Source of the DNA: Plantago elongata | Taxonomy: Eukaryota; Streptophyta; Magnoliopsida; Lamiales; Plantaginaceae | Length of the DNA stretch: 64,000 bases | Reading direction: 5' to 3' | Assembly (NCBI GenBank): GCA_036897095.1 | Contig: JAYMSP010000141.1 | Location: 1-64,000, forward strand | Part shown: positions 28,752 to 40,503 of the stretch, one piece after another | Position numbering within the stretch: position 1 is the stretch's first letter | Layout: the number at the start of each line of letters is the position of its first letter | The notes under the pieces: model-generated | What the model was told of the DNA's origin: nothing | What the model saw: only the letters and a program-made list of their open reading frames with translations | The model's database searches: none | Program-made: the position numbers and the translations under genes

Positions 28752-29729
28752 TCAGTCGACAAAAATGATACCACCCTCCTGGATGGTATCAAGAATAATC
28801 CCAAGCTTTCCCTCTACACGTTCATTCCGCTTGAGCTCATATGACATTGCAAACACATCCGCCTCCTTTGATCTCTCGGCAATCAACCTTCCTATCACTC
28901 TACACGCATTGTCATCAGTTAGTGATGGCAATGTATTCCGAAGATCCTTGGCATTCGTGGTAGCAACTGATATCACTTTACTGGTCCCTCGATGCATCAC
29001 TTTAGCATGCACAAATCGCTTTGAAAAGAACACATTCAATAGAAACGGTCTCATGTACATATCAGTCTTCTGTTTCCATGATTTTCTGCTGGGCCTGTTT
29101 TCCGCCTCATGTCGAGGTCTCCGCGTCCAAGCCGCTTGTACAACAAAACTCTGCAATTACATATGTAACATACTAACATCAAACGAAATGGCAGTATACT
29201 GCAACCAGAATCCACAAGAGCATACACACCAGCTACTTTACCATCAAAACTAGTATCTCGATTCTCGAAACAAATTATATCATAACTGATAAAACATAAG
29301 TTAAAAAATAAAAACCGATTTAACTAATTGCATAATTCTCTAATTGTAATCATGAATAGGCAATTCAAAAGAAGAAGGAAAAAAAGGAGTATCTTTTATC
29401 TTCACAATTATCGTACTACAGTCTACAGAGATAAAATGTATCTCAACAATTCTTCAAAACCATGTTCTTTAAACTACAATTACAGATACCCAATTTTGGC
29501 ACATAATCAAGAAACAAAATTTAGTAATTTAAGCGAAATACAAGAGAGAAAAACATACCTTTGTTCGAGGCTTTGAAGTGAAATTAGTGGCAGCGAGGTT
29601 CAATTGAGGAAAAGAAGAGGACCAAGAAAGAGAGACAGGTCCTCCATATCTTCTGCTAGAGAAAAGCTCTGATGAGAGGGAAAGAGATAGAAGGTGAGAA
29701 GATGAAGAAGATATGCTGCAAACCGCCAT
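28752..29729 (-). CDS. Organelle-type ribosomal protein uL18 (L18p/L5e family)
   Basis: Exon 1 is 29559-29729 (57 codons) and exon 2 is 28752-29150 (133 codons with the stop), joined in phase, giving 189 residues. uL18 binds 5S rRNA in the large ribosomal subunit. The exon 2 part has the L18 fold pattern: NVFFSKRFVHAKVMHRG, then SVATTNAKDLRNTL, then RVIGRLIAERSKEADVFAM and a C-terminal GKLGIILDTIQEGGIIFVD. The Ser-rich N-terminus (MAVCSISSSSSHLLSLSLSS) is consistent with a plastid or mitochondrial transit peptide. The donor is AAG|GTATG and the acceptor TTGCAG|AGT. Related plant proteins are annotated as L18p/L5e family; whether it is the main organellar uL18 or a side paralogue cannot be told here. 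Confidence 0.85.
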
Positions 29730-30817
29730 TTTTAGCTCTACTGAGATTCGTTAATTTGGTGGTTGAGCTGGAAAGAATTTTTGGGGACGAACGAGAAATT
29801 AGATTGCATCATGGGCTTCCACAACTTATCCATGGGCTTCAGAGGGTTGCACCACTGTAGATGGTCTGGCCTGTCAAATCCATATATTAAGGTTAATAGG
29901 TTCCAAAGATCCTTTCACACCTAATATTAAGAAAATAAAATCAACATAAATTAATACTATAATATTTAATTTAGAGATTTGTGTGTTAATATAATTTTGT
30001 AATACGAGTATAAAATTGAATTCCTCACAAGACAGTACTTCTCAATTACGTTTGTATTTTTAACTTAGAATTCATGCAATTTAAACTTATTTAGTTTGAG
30101 CTGGCATGAACCGGTGAATGATATAATTTAGAGTTGTTATGCATGTTGAGTAATGAAAGCTCAGTGCGTCTTGCTTGATAAAGTAAATGAGTTGACCTCG
30201 AGCCTCACTTATACGAGTTTACGAGTCTAGTCCAGTTTAACTCGATAAAGCTCGTTAAGTCTCATTAATTTAATAAATTTATATTTTTATACGTATTTTT
30301 AATGGATAAGACTCGTTAAGTCTCACTATTTTTTTTCCGGTTCGTGACAAGTTACTCAAGCGCGAGTCCATTTCTTTAACTTATTTTCATTACGAGCCGA
30401 GTCCAAGTCCAGTTGAGCTCAAGCACGATAATACTCGACTCCTCTAGTAATAACAAAGTTTCACCCGACAAATCCGTTAAAAGAAAGCGGATATATTAAG
30501 CTAAAATTAGTGATTGACAGTTAAGATTCAAACTGAATATGTACAGTACTGTTTAATATTTTCCATGTGTTCTTATCGCTATTAATCTGATTGTGATTGT
30601 AATTGAAGCAAACAACAATCTCAGAATAAAATATTCAGAACCAGTGATTCTTTTTTACATACATGTAATAATCAACTTGATTACTAATATTTGAATCATA
30701 CTTCAATTCTGTTCTGATGATCCTTCATATCATACCAAACCATGTTCATGCTACTAAGTACTAACGCGCTACTTACTTTCAGGAACACCTGAATATATTT
30801 GTTAACAAACTGCAGGT
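29730..30817. other. Intergenic region between uL18 and CER1 genes
   Basis: Contains the uL18 promoter and the CER1-type 3' flank. A degenerate stretch at about 30180-30440 is rich in CTCGTTAAGTCTCA, GAGTCCAAGTCCAG and TTGAGCTCAAGC phrases and resembles a stretch at about 46620-46800; probably two old copies of a dispersed repeat. No gene seen. Confidence 0.5.
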
Positions 30818-33800
30818 TTAATTCAGCTTCGAATGTGCAGACAAATTCAAGGGACGAAAACCGTGATCAAGACTAGCTTTCCAGATCTTTTCGATATCAA
30901 ACATCATATTTCCACACTCGTTCACTTCCCATCCTTCCATAGCATGTATGATTCCTGCTATGCGCCACGCGCTCATCACTCTTCTAGGCAACCAATTCTG
31001 TCACCAGAAAAAAGTAATATGTTCTGTAAGAATTCCCTCCTAGAAAAACAAGATTGGTCATGATTGAAAGAAGATGAATGATCAGAGTACTGACCTCACA
31101 AGAATCTACATTTTCAAGATGTTTAGGAGCCAACATAGATGGTGTGTTGTAGTACACACAATCTTTTCGAGTTTTCACAGGAGGAAACTGTGAGATCGGA
31201 ATGAAAACAGTTCCTTTTGGTGCCTTTTGCTGTTCTTCTTTCGTTAGTACATCTCCCACTAGCCATATCTGCAGAAGCATCATTTTGTACACGTAAGGTT
31301 GCAGTCTTAAAATCTCAAAAACGACATTATGCAACAATGGTTCATTTGACTGGATTTTGAAAGAAGCAAACCTTCGAGGCACTGTGTTTAGCAAGGATAA
31401 AATTGTTTCCAGCTTCTCTGCTCATCTTTGATTTCACTCTCTTGTACTCATCATCCCGTGTCGTAAACACCTTCAATTTAAAGAAGAAATCAAACGGGAA
31501 CAAGCAAGCAATTCTATATCTGCACTAGCTATCTTAGAAATCAAATGTACCTGGATTCCGCCCTGGCATAAGGCCAGGGCAACGGCGTATGCAACCTTAG
31601 ACACAGTGCCTTGAAGTACTACTTGAGTCGTTCCTTTTGGAATGCTCTTTAACACGACAGCAACAGCCAAACTAGTTCCGTCTACGATCTTCACTTTCAG
31701 CTCAGGGTGCCTTTTTACGAATATCTCACCATATCTATTAACTGTCTCTTCCTGATTCAACAAGCCAAGGCTCAAAACCTTAGCCCCTTCCTCATTAGCA
31801 TTTAGTATAGCCTCCTCAATCATGCTGTTGATTGACTCTCTTTGCCTTTGCATGAAGTACTGCAAATAAATCAAACTCTCAGCATATCTATTTCAACACA
31901 ATATCAAAAACGATTAGTGCATTCTTGTAATCGCCTTACTTGAACACTGTATTTTGGAATAGCCCAAGTCTGCAATTTCAGGTTCTTAAACACGTTCCTC
32001 TCAACAACGAAAGTCTTTCCATAAATCCAAGTGATCATCATGGACCAGAGGGTAATCGGCCACATTAGCCACAAGTACCAGTTGGACTTTTGAGGTTGAG
32101 CAGCAACATGCGCGAATCCTACACGAAGATGGTATATGGACTCTGGAGTCGTGAGATGAGTTAAGTGAATGACATCAGGTTTATCCTCCTCTCTTACAAG
32201 AGAACTCTCGTACAATGTGTCCGAGGATTTGTCCATTGTGCCATAGATGTAGTCGTAAAATGGCATGAAGAGTGAATAATTCGTCCGGAATTGAGTGTGA
32301 TGCAGAGAGTGGTACCTGTAACACCAAATATGTTCTTAACTACAACCAATGTGAAAGTACAAGATAACAAGATGAGTATAAACTAGTTTATATTTGGTAA
32401 ATAGTTTTATAGACCGGGTCTATGATCGGGAAAGGTTAGGACACGTACGAAGGAGTGTACATGATGTACTTGAGGGGCGGAAAAATGTCGAACATCCACT
32501 TGGGAATGTGCTCAAAGTTGCAGTGACCCATGTTGTTCATGAAATCAATGTATGTCATGTACCCAGCAATTGAGCCTAAGGAAGCAGTCCCCATGAACAA
32601 AGTCGAAACCATTGGCAACGCGAAGAGCAACGAGTACGATATATGCTCCGCAAACGGATGAATCACAGCTGCAACATGTACATTATAGCGTTTAGTTTAG
32701 TAGTCGGACATAAGTTTGGATTAGAATTTCAATTGAGTTGAATAGAGTGAATTGAAACTCTCAAGATCATTGTCAGTAGCGCTGGTCTTAAAAAGTCTAA
32801 TTATATTTCTTCAATATAAATGGTAACTATTAGCAAATTAAATTACAATATATGCTATTGAAAATGAGACAGACTAGGAAAATAATAATTTTTCAATTAA
32901 ATACAAAAATTTTATTTTTTTAAAATCTACCTACACCAAATAAAATTTATAAAATATCGAACTAATTTATTCGTCGGTTATTTATGAGGGACGGTGCACC
33001 TTGGACTCCAAACATTTGGGGGCCCATGCTCTATAACTCAAAATCGATATACATAACTCTGTTTTTCAGTAAGTTGTAAGTTGAAATTCAGAATTTGTTT
33101 TCCTCTTTTAAGAACTCAAAAAGTTACTGGTAGCATAGCAGCAGTATGTATTTACTATTGTGGGTCATGCTAGAAATTGGAAAAGAGAAAGTATGAACCA
33201 CTTATCTTAAATCAACAAGATATTTAACACACTGTCCGTACACAAAATTCCCATCCCGTGATGGGAAAAGTTTTTGAGGTTGTCTTTTACTATAATTTTT
33301 TTAAATATAATATTATAATTACAACACTTTATTCAATTTTAAATATAAATCATCACGAATTTTTATAAAAAATATAATTATCCATTTCAAAAAATCGACA
33401 AACAATTTTAATTAGAATGAAAAGGTCATTTTAATTGGGTCGCATAAAATTTTATGTTTCTCTCGACATTTATTCTCATAATTTACAAAAAAATACATAA
33501 TGCACTCTTTCAATTAAACTTAACCAAATTTAAAACTTAAAAATAAATAAAAATTAAATACAATTAATAAAACTTGTGTCCAAAATGCATATCTTCTATT
33601 TTACCATCATTATAATCACCTTTTTTTCCCTACATATAATATCATATGTATATATTCACTATTTTAATTCTTACAATTTTATTAATATAATATTTAATTG
33701 TAAATCAATATTTTATTAATTCTCTCAACTCCTAAATAAAGTGGTACTTTAGGAAGTTGTTAATGAGAAAGAGGTAGTATCCATCGAACAATACATTATA

Positions 33801-35157
33801 TATTTAATCTTCAGTAACTTTCATTAGGTGTATATTAGATTTTTTTTATAAAGCTATGGCAAGAAAGTGCACTTCTATAATTTTTTGATAATTAACTCAA
33901 ATTTATAAGTGCAAATTCCCTTCGCTACTATCCATATCAAGATCGCAGCACAAAAATGTTAATTAAAATTAACACGTTTGTTAACATGGTTGTTAACACG
34001 GTTGTTAGTTGAAGTGGCAAGAATAAACTCACATGTAATTGGCTCCGTGACAATAGAAGAATGGTGGTGAGAATGATAGCGCGAGTAAAGAAAGTGGTGG
34101 TGCAAAGCTCGGTGCAACCAGTAGTACAAGAATTCAACGGGACCGGTGTGTAGCAGGGCGGTCCAGAGTACCCCATCGGTCCTCCACCAGGGCAGCTGAT
34201 GTACCCCTGGAATGTACATTGCTCCCAAGAAGAACAGTATTCCATTGAACAAAATTTGGTCATCCCTGCAAAAAGTAGAAAATGCTATATATATTAGTAA
34301 CTTTTTCTCATTTTAAAGCTTTCATGAACTAATTCCCTGAAATAGGAATATTTCCAAAATTATCATCGACTTGATATAGTTAATATGTTAGTCCAATTAA
34401 GTAATTATCCGATTCATACGTACCCCTGGTCTGTTGGTGAGAGTTGAAACATACTATTATCAACTATAAGTAATTGTCCAATTGATACGTACTTCTGGTA
34501 TGTTGGTGAGAGTTGAAACATACTATTACCAACTAAAACCGAACTTAATTGTCAAAATCCATGTAGTACTTAGACAATTGACCGACTTGACTTACCAAAT
34601 TACATGACCGTTTCATCTATATAGAGACATGATCTTGGTCTAAGTAACGTCATCAATTATCACAAGAAAAAGGAAAATTATTAAAAATAATTAATCGGGT
34701 CTATTAAACCTTGTGATTGTGAATAAGGGTGCATACCAATTTTTCTCACGGTCAACTTGGTCGAACTCGATGCTCTTATCGACTATCCGGTTATTCCCTT
34801 TGGCCGTGCGGTAGCGAGATAGCGAAATCCAGAACTGGTTGTGCAAAGCTCGCCACACCATGACAGGGATGACGAGCATGGCCGAAGAGTTCCTGTCCTT
34901 ATCGTTTGTAACCATGAAAGCATACGTCGAATATATGGCCCAGGGAGCTATTACAACATACTGCACACAGTTAAGACAACATTTTAGTACCGGAAATTGT
35001 AAGAATGGTCCTCTAACTGGCCATCCTATGTGATTTTGGGAACGTAATCGCATAGGATGGCCAACGTTACAAGAAGGTTAGAGTTGAGAATAGTTACCTT
35101 GTAAGTTCCAAGGCAAGCCCATGGCCAGTCAGTGAGAATCCCAGGTTTAGAAGCCAT
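30818..35157 (-). CDS. CER1: CER1-type very-long-chain aldehyde decarbonylase (alkane synthase)
   Basis: ER membrane enzyme of cuticular wax synthesis; with CER3 it turns very-long-chain acyl-CoA into alkanes. Exons: 35098-35157, 34737-34960, 34033-34265, 32449-32668, 31940-32315, 31551-31859, 31372-31470, 31095-31268 and 30818-30997, summing to 1875 nt or 624 residues, the usual CER1 length. The start MASKPGILTDWPWACLGTYK matches the family. The fatty-acid-hydroxylase histidine boxes are visible: HRALHHHFLYSRYHSHHHSS, and HSLHHTQFRTNYSLF across the exon 4/5 junction. Hydrophobic segments lie around them. The C-terminal CER1 domain ends with NWLPRRVMSAWRIAGIIHAM, EGWEVNECGN and a terminal HGFRPLNLSAHSKLN. 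All junctions are GT-AG and in phase. The histidine boxes are complete, which argues against the related CER3/WAX2. Introns are large (1.36 kb between exons 3 and 4). Confidence 0.93.
34398..34535. repeat. 69-bp tandem duplication in CER1 intron 2
   Basis: Units 34398-34466 and 34467-34535 both run from TAAGTAATT through CTGTTGGTGAGAGTTGAAAC (or its near match) to CAACTA, with several mismatches. It is intronic, with no expected coding effect. Confidence 0.85.
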
Positions 35158-35747
35158 TGTTGATATCCTTAACCAAATGTGGATGAGTTTTGTCTAAATG
35201 CAGGTGATTAGAGGAAGCATATATATATAAACAAAGGTGGTTTTGGTAGATTGGTTGAGTTTTGTGAAAATTTATCATGCAAAAAGTGTTGGAGAGTAGT
35301 ATCTGAGAAATGTTGTAAAAGAAGTGAGATTTAAAGGCGAGAAATGAGGGAATAATGAAAGGGTGAATTAAATGGACTCAACTGCCAAAATAATGGAGTG
35401 AATGAATATTGTTGGGAGATCAAAATTCAACTAAAGTCCAGAACATAAAGCAGACATGTGGGTAATGAATCAGGTTTGATTACTGATAAAACAACAGACA
35501 AGTGTACGTAAACCTTACGACTCGACTAGTAACTTGGGCGGCCTCTACTGTGAGACGTACCTTATCACATGAATGCATCATCCTACCTTCTCGAGATATG
35601 GAATGGAGTCATTACTTACGATTCATTTTTGTGTGACAATAATACCTCAATACAAATGCACCGTATCACTATTTTTAGATAACAAATTGATTTCAAATCG
35701 TAATCATACAGTAAGATTATTGAATAATCAATCGTGTTTATTTATAA

Positions 35748-35751
<4 letters not shown>

Positions 35752-35784
<33 letters not shown>
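35752..35784. repeat. AT microsatellite
   Basis: About 16 uninterrupted AT units in the upstream flank of the CER1-type gene. Confidence 0.9.
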
Positions 35785-35796
<12 letters not shown>

Positions 35797-36491
35797 TTAT
35801 GTTCAATCTAATTAAGAATAAAACTAATTTAACTAGGACTCTGATATATATAGTTATATCTAATATAACTAGGATTACATAATCTATCACATACATTGGT
35901 AATGTTATGACGGTTTCAGGGACGGACGCAGATATATATGTCAGATGCAGCGAATGTTTTTACAATAAATTTAATTAAAAAAATTTCATCATTAATGGCT
36001 AATGAAAATTACGTTTTCTAAACTCATATATTAAAGAAAAATGTTTAAATTATAATTTTTTAAATTATGTGCTCATAAAATAAAGGAATTAGATACAATA
36101 TAGCTTTGTTTAAATTGAATAAAATAAAATTTAAGTATATTAAATAAATGAATTTATCATTAAATAAAAAAATAAAGAAACAAAGGGAGTTAATGAAATA
36201 AGATGAATATGAATATAAAGAAATAAAATATGATTGTGAAATGTAAAGTAAAAGAACAAAAAAAAGAGAGAGAAACAATAAAAAAAATGTTACGGAAAAA
36301 TAAAGAAACAATGAAAAATGTAACATATAAACAAATGGTTGGAAATTTTAGCATTACTGGAATTTGAACCTGTGATCAGCTAGCAAAGGAAGATTTTGTG
36401 GAACAAATGTGCGAAAATTGAGCTGTGTCAGTTTTTCTCATAATTTTTTCTTGCTTATATATCAATATTTTATTAAATTTTTGAAAAGAGT

Positions 36492-36740
36492 ATGATATAC
36501 ATTTCATGTTCAGAATTAAGGGATATCGATTACGGGACCTTGTATATATGTGGGTCTCCCCGGCCGGTTTGCGCAAGGTGTACTGGGGACATCATTCTGG
36601 GTGGCTTAAGGAGATGGATTAATCCAGAAGGTGTTGATTGGGCTATGCTGTTCTTAGCCCAAGGTTTCCAAGAGGGTGGGTTTAGTCGAGGGAGGTTTAC
36701 TTCTTCATGTTCTTTAAAACGTTTGAATGTTTTAATATAA
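36492..36740 (+). other. Unassigned open stretch of higher GC
   Basis: An open frame of 82 codons beginning MIYISCSELRD, with a CARCTG cysteine pair and a LAQGFQEGGFSRGRF segment, sits in DNA clearly less AT-rich than its surroundings (about 36520-36710). I do not recognise it. It could be a fragment of a gene captured by a mobile element or a relic. There is no start context, splice site or neighbour that supports a working gene. Confidence 0.2.
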
Positions 36741-37017
36741 AGTAATTATTTGAAAACTATTTCGTCAACCATCTCACATACTCTATTCACTATATTTTTT
36801 ATTTGCATTCACAATTTATACTATTAAATTTTATTCAATTTTATTTTAAAATATGTGTCCGTATACGTGGTGCGTTTGATTATACCCCTCCATCCCAGAA
36901 GTTGGATGGAAGAAGTATAAAACTTCATTGGCTTCTAATATAGATGGGTCATATAAATTGTCGTCTGTGTTTTGTTCTCTTCTATTATAATTATATGATT
37001 CAGATTGAATTGTGATA

Positions 37018-37290
37018 TAATATTTCTTCCGTTCCGAATTGAAAGTCCCGCGGGATCGGACATGAATTTCAAGAAAAAAGTGATAAAGTAGAAATGAGGT
37101 AATAACGTCTGAATGTGATTAGATAAAGTAAAAGAAATAGTGAATAAAGTATGAGAAATAAATATATAAAGTAGAAATTAGATTTTTATTTTAAGAAATA
37201 AGGGATTGATTGTAATAGAATTTGAGTGGCATTTTTCAATTGAAATTGGACTTTGTTTTACAAAATGTTCGATTTGAGTAGGAAGATGGC
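37018..37290. mobile_element. Degraded Stowaway-like MITE
   Basis: The left end CTTCCGTTCCGAATTGAAAG and the right portion (GGACTTTGTTTTACAAAATG then TTCGATTTGAGTAGGAAG) are roughly inverted, in the CTCCGTCCC...GGGACGGAG style. The termini are eroded and no target duplication can be read. Weak call. Confidence 0.35.
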
Positions 37291-37781
37291 CACTCCAATA
37301 CTATGACAAACAGCCTCTAAGACTTTTAATTTAAAATATTTTAAAATGAAATATGAAACTTTTAATTCGAGATTCGGAAGGATATATATAATTGCTGTTA
37401 AACTGAATGAAGTTGATGATTAAGAATTTAAGATGAGATAGACTCGTGAAAAAATTGATTTAGTACTATGAGTCAATGACAAACCGCTAGTAAGGTTTAT
37501 GTACTCGTAGGTAACGGAGCAAGGCCTGGAGTTAATGGTTTAAGCTTGGAGATATTATTTTATAAATTGTGTATCATTTATAGTATTGCCTTTTCATTAT
37601 GATTTACTTGCTTTATAGGACACTTGTACGAATTTCATAAATGGCTCCGACCCATTTCTATTATTTGAGCATTCATAGGACCTAGTTGTTGATAAAAATG
37701 AATATATAACCCTCCGAAAGGTCCTAAAATAGTCAATTCAATTCATCTGTAAATGAGGTGTCAGGCCGGTCTAATGGCTAA

Positions 37782-38200
37782 GGCCATTTTCAATGATGAT
37801 GAATTTTTTCTATAGTGATAACGCATCATCTTCACATCATAAAAAGTTTATATTATTCTTTTATATTTTTATTTACATATTATTTATATTATAAGAATGT
37901 TTATATATGTTGAAATGAATAAAATTGTATTTTATTAAGTTGCTTTATAATTTATTAAGGTTTAAAATAAAAAAATATTTATTTTTATTTTTTTAAAATT
38001 ATATTTAACATATTATAATAGTGTTTAGAAGTTGAACTTATTAAAATTGTATTTTTAGAGATTGTTTTATAATTTTAAATTTAACTAAAAGTGAAATGAG
38101 TTCGATATTAAATGATTCAAAAATTATAAATTATAACTCATCCCGTAATCTTTATCTTCACTTGAGAAAATATAGTTGTAATTTGCAAAATGGAGGAAAG
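37782..38200. mobile_element. PIF/Harbinger-like MITE, copy 2 (inverted relative to copy 1)
   Basis: The left end GGCCATTTTCAATGATGATG follows a TAA and matches the reverse complement of copy 1's right end. The reverse complement of 37860-38140 aligns with 2980-3240. The hairpin-bearing CG-rich part of copy 1 has no equivalent here, and the far end is uncertain (around 38200). No coding capacity. Confidence 0.5.
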
Positions 38201-39674
38201 GAGCAATTCATCAAGCATTCAAGCCCATCCCATATATTAATGCATCCGTCCGCCTAATTATTGGAAAAAATTATAAGGTCGAGGGACAAAGAAATGCAAT
38301 TTAGCATAAACGAACTACAATGAATCAAAAGTTTGTGTACTGAAATGAAAAGTGGAAATCTGTTTGGGACTTGTTTTAATACATCGGGAGAATTTAAGGA
38401 ACAAGTGACTGAAACAAATGTTGAAAGTACCCATCGTAGAAACACACAGGCTAACGAACTTGAAGAAACTTGACATGAGGATTGAAATTTGGAAGAAGTA
38501 TACTTAGGGAACGTTTAATAACTCTGAAGAAAGCAAAACGATGGTGTATATTGTCATAATAATATTAAATTACAATTACAGGTTTAACTATTGAGATCAA
38601 ATTTGAAGGGTAGATGATAAAGTTTGAAGAACACGAAAAGCTTATTCCGAACTATACTTATTACTTGTGTCGCTTTTACCTCTAATCCTCATGTATGAGT
38701 TGCATCTTACCAAATTACCCGGAATCAAAAGGGGTGATAGAGCGTTGTGGCGGGAGAAACATGTCCAGACATGAACATGCGACATTAAAAATGTGGCCCA
38801 AATGAAGATGCGACCAACATCACATTTGACAGCACACTTTTGTGCTTCAAATTTCTTTCTTTCTAGTCCCTCAACTTTGACTTTATTAACTTATGGCCCA
38901 CCACACTTGTTTGGCGAATGTATCACATGGCCACATTACTCACCGCTATTTTTTCGTTTGTGCAACATTTTCTCCACAAACATTATGGAGATTTAAAAAT
39001 AAAGGAAATGAGAAGTCGAAATTGATAAATTAGGAAATACAAATAAAATTGAAAGTGGAGATTAACAAGAGATAAATTTAAATAGTTCGAAATGAGAAGT
39101 TGAAATATACAATGACGAAAATCATACACAAATTCTTTGTCTCCGATACTGTATCATACAATTCGGCATTTATAAAGTTTCTTGTTTTGTTGGCCAACTC
39201 ATTGATGAGCACATGTACTCATTCGGGTGGATGTTAACCTTGTTGCATAATAAGTGCAACATTACTACCATTTTTGCACATTATTTCAAATATTGTTAAG
39301 TTTGGATTCTTAAAGTATCAGATCGGGTACAATTCTAATCTCCTGTTATAGAATTTCTAAATTGATGTCTGAAAAGATCTCATAAGTCATATCTTTCTCA
39401 TTTAATATGTAACAAATTCTCATCCAACTTTTTAACTAACATTCCAGGTACAATTTTCAGATTTGGATTGTTCATTTATCAATCGTATATACACCCTTAA
39501 TATGCACCGTTTGCTTGCTGGTATTACATTCATCTTCAACTATAGAGTATGAAATAATGAATGGTGGTGTTTCACCATTTTAGATTAAACAAACCTTGTA
39601 TCCTATACATGGGTAACTTGATGGAGTTGGCACCTCACCTGACTCAAAACAATGATTTTTTAAGAGCTGATTGG

Positions 39675-39768
39675 AAATCGATTTGAATTTAAAAATGTCC
39701 ATTTAAATAGTTTGTTTTATATATAAAACAAACTATTTAAATGGACATTTTTAAATTCAAATCGATTT
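39675..39768. repeat. Perfect 94-bp palindrome (fold-back element)
   Basis: Bases 39675-39721 are the exact reverse complement of 39722-39768, with no spacer and no mismatch. Beyond this, weaker symmetry continues (GCTGATTGG on the left, CAATCAATCC on the right), so the element spans about 39664-39780. The TTTAAATAGTTTGTTTT core is shared with the fold-back repeat at 720-837. Confidence 0.92.
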
Positions 39769-40356
39769 ACAATCAATCCTTTAGTTTGTATCCATGCATT
39801 GCATTATAATTGAGTCAAACCAATAGTCGAATACAGACAGGTAATGCCACTTCTTCATGACAAGTACCTTAGTAACAGATATACTATTTATTATATGATA
39901 GAGACGCCACCAAATTTGAAACTCTAACTACTTTTTCACCACGAGCATTCAAGTCGCTTGAGGACCAATTTCTTGCTATCACTTGCAATTTCTGCCCCTA
40001 GTACCAATTTAACTAGGCATAAAATTTTAAGCAGTTGTGTATATTTTCTAATAATATTGTAAATTGTTAAACGCATAATAATTTTTACTAAACGCATGAC
40101 ACGTTTTATATATTAGAAAAAAGACTAATAAATTATATAAATATAAAATTAATCCCAATTTTTATAAACGTATATATACTATGATACTATAACGTAACGA
40201 AAATTAATATTATAAAATCATAAGTCATAGTTTACAAATAATGATGAATTTGAGATGTTATGTTGTTATAATGGTTGTTAATATTTGTTTAATTGTTTGG
40301 TATAATTAAATTAACTAATTTTACATAAATGACTTTAAAACAAATGGACATCTGAA

Positions 40357-40503
40357 TCTGACCAGGACCTGATCCTGGTCAGATTTGAATCTGGCGAAGA
40401 CTCAGTCCTTGTCAGTTTCAGATCTGCCAGAACCATGTCGTGGCAGATATGAGCCAAGCTCTTATCAGAGCTTTGTTGAAGCTCCGCCCATATTTAGGCG
40501 GAG
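40357..40503. repeat. Array of four different short hairpins
   Basis: Four successive exact inverted repeats with unrelated arms: TCTGACCAGGA (40357-40367 / 40373-40383), ATCTGCCA (40422-40429 / 40441-40448), AGCTCT (40457-40462 / 40467-40472) and CTCCGCC (40482-40488 / 40497-40503). It is GC-richer than its flanks and has no coding frame. Confidence 0.7.

Noticed and set aside
30818-35157. CER3/WAX2 rather than CER1
   Set aside because: The histidine boxes are complete and the N- and C-terminal signatures follow CER1.
37755-37785. tRNA-like box A (CCGGTCTAATGGCTAAGG), possible SINE or tRNA
   Set aside because: No box B, no cloverleaf and no poly-A tail follow; it directly borders the MITE terminus.
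40357-40503. CRISPR-like or terminator array
   Set aside because: The stems differ from each other, there are no regular spacers, and this is plant nuclear DNA.
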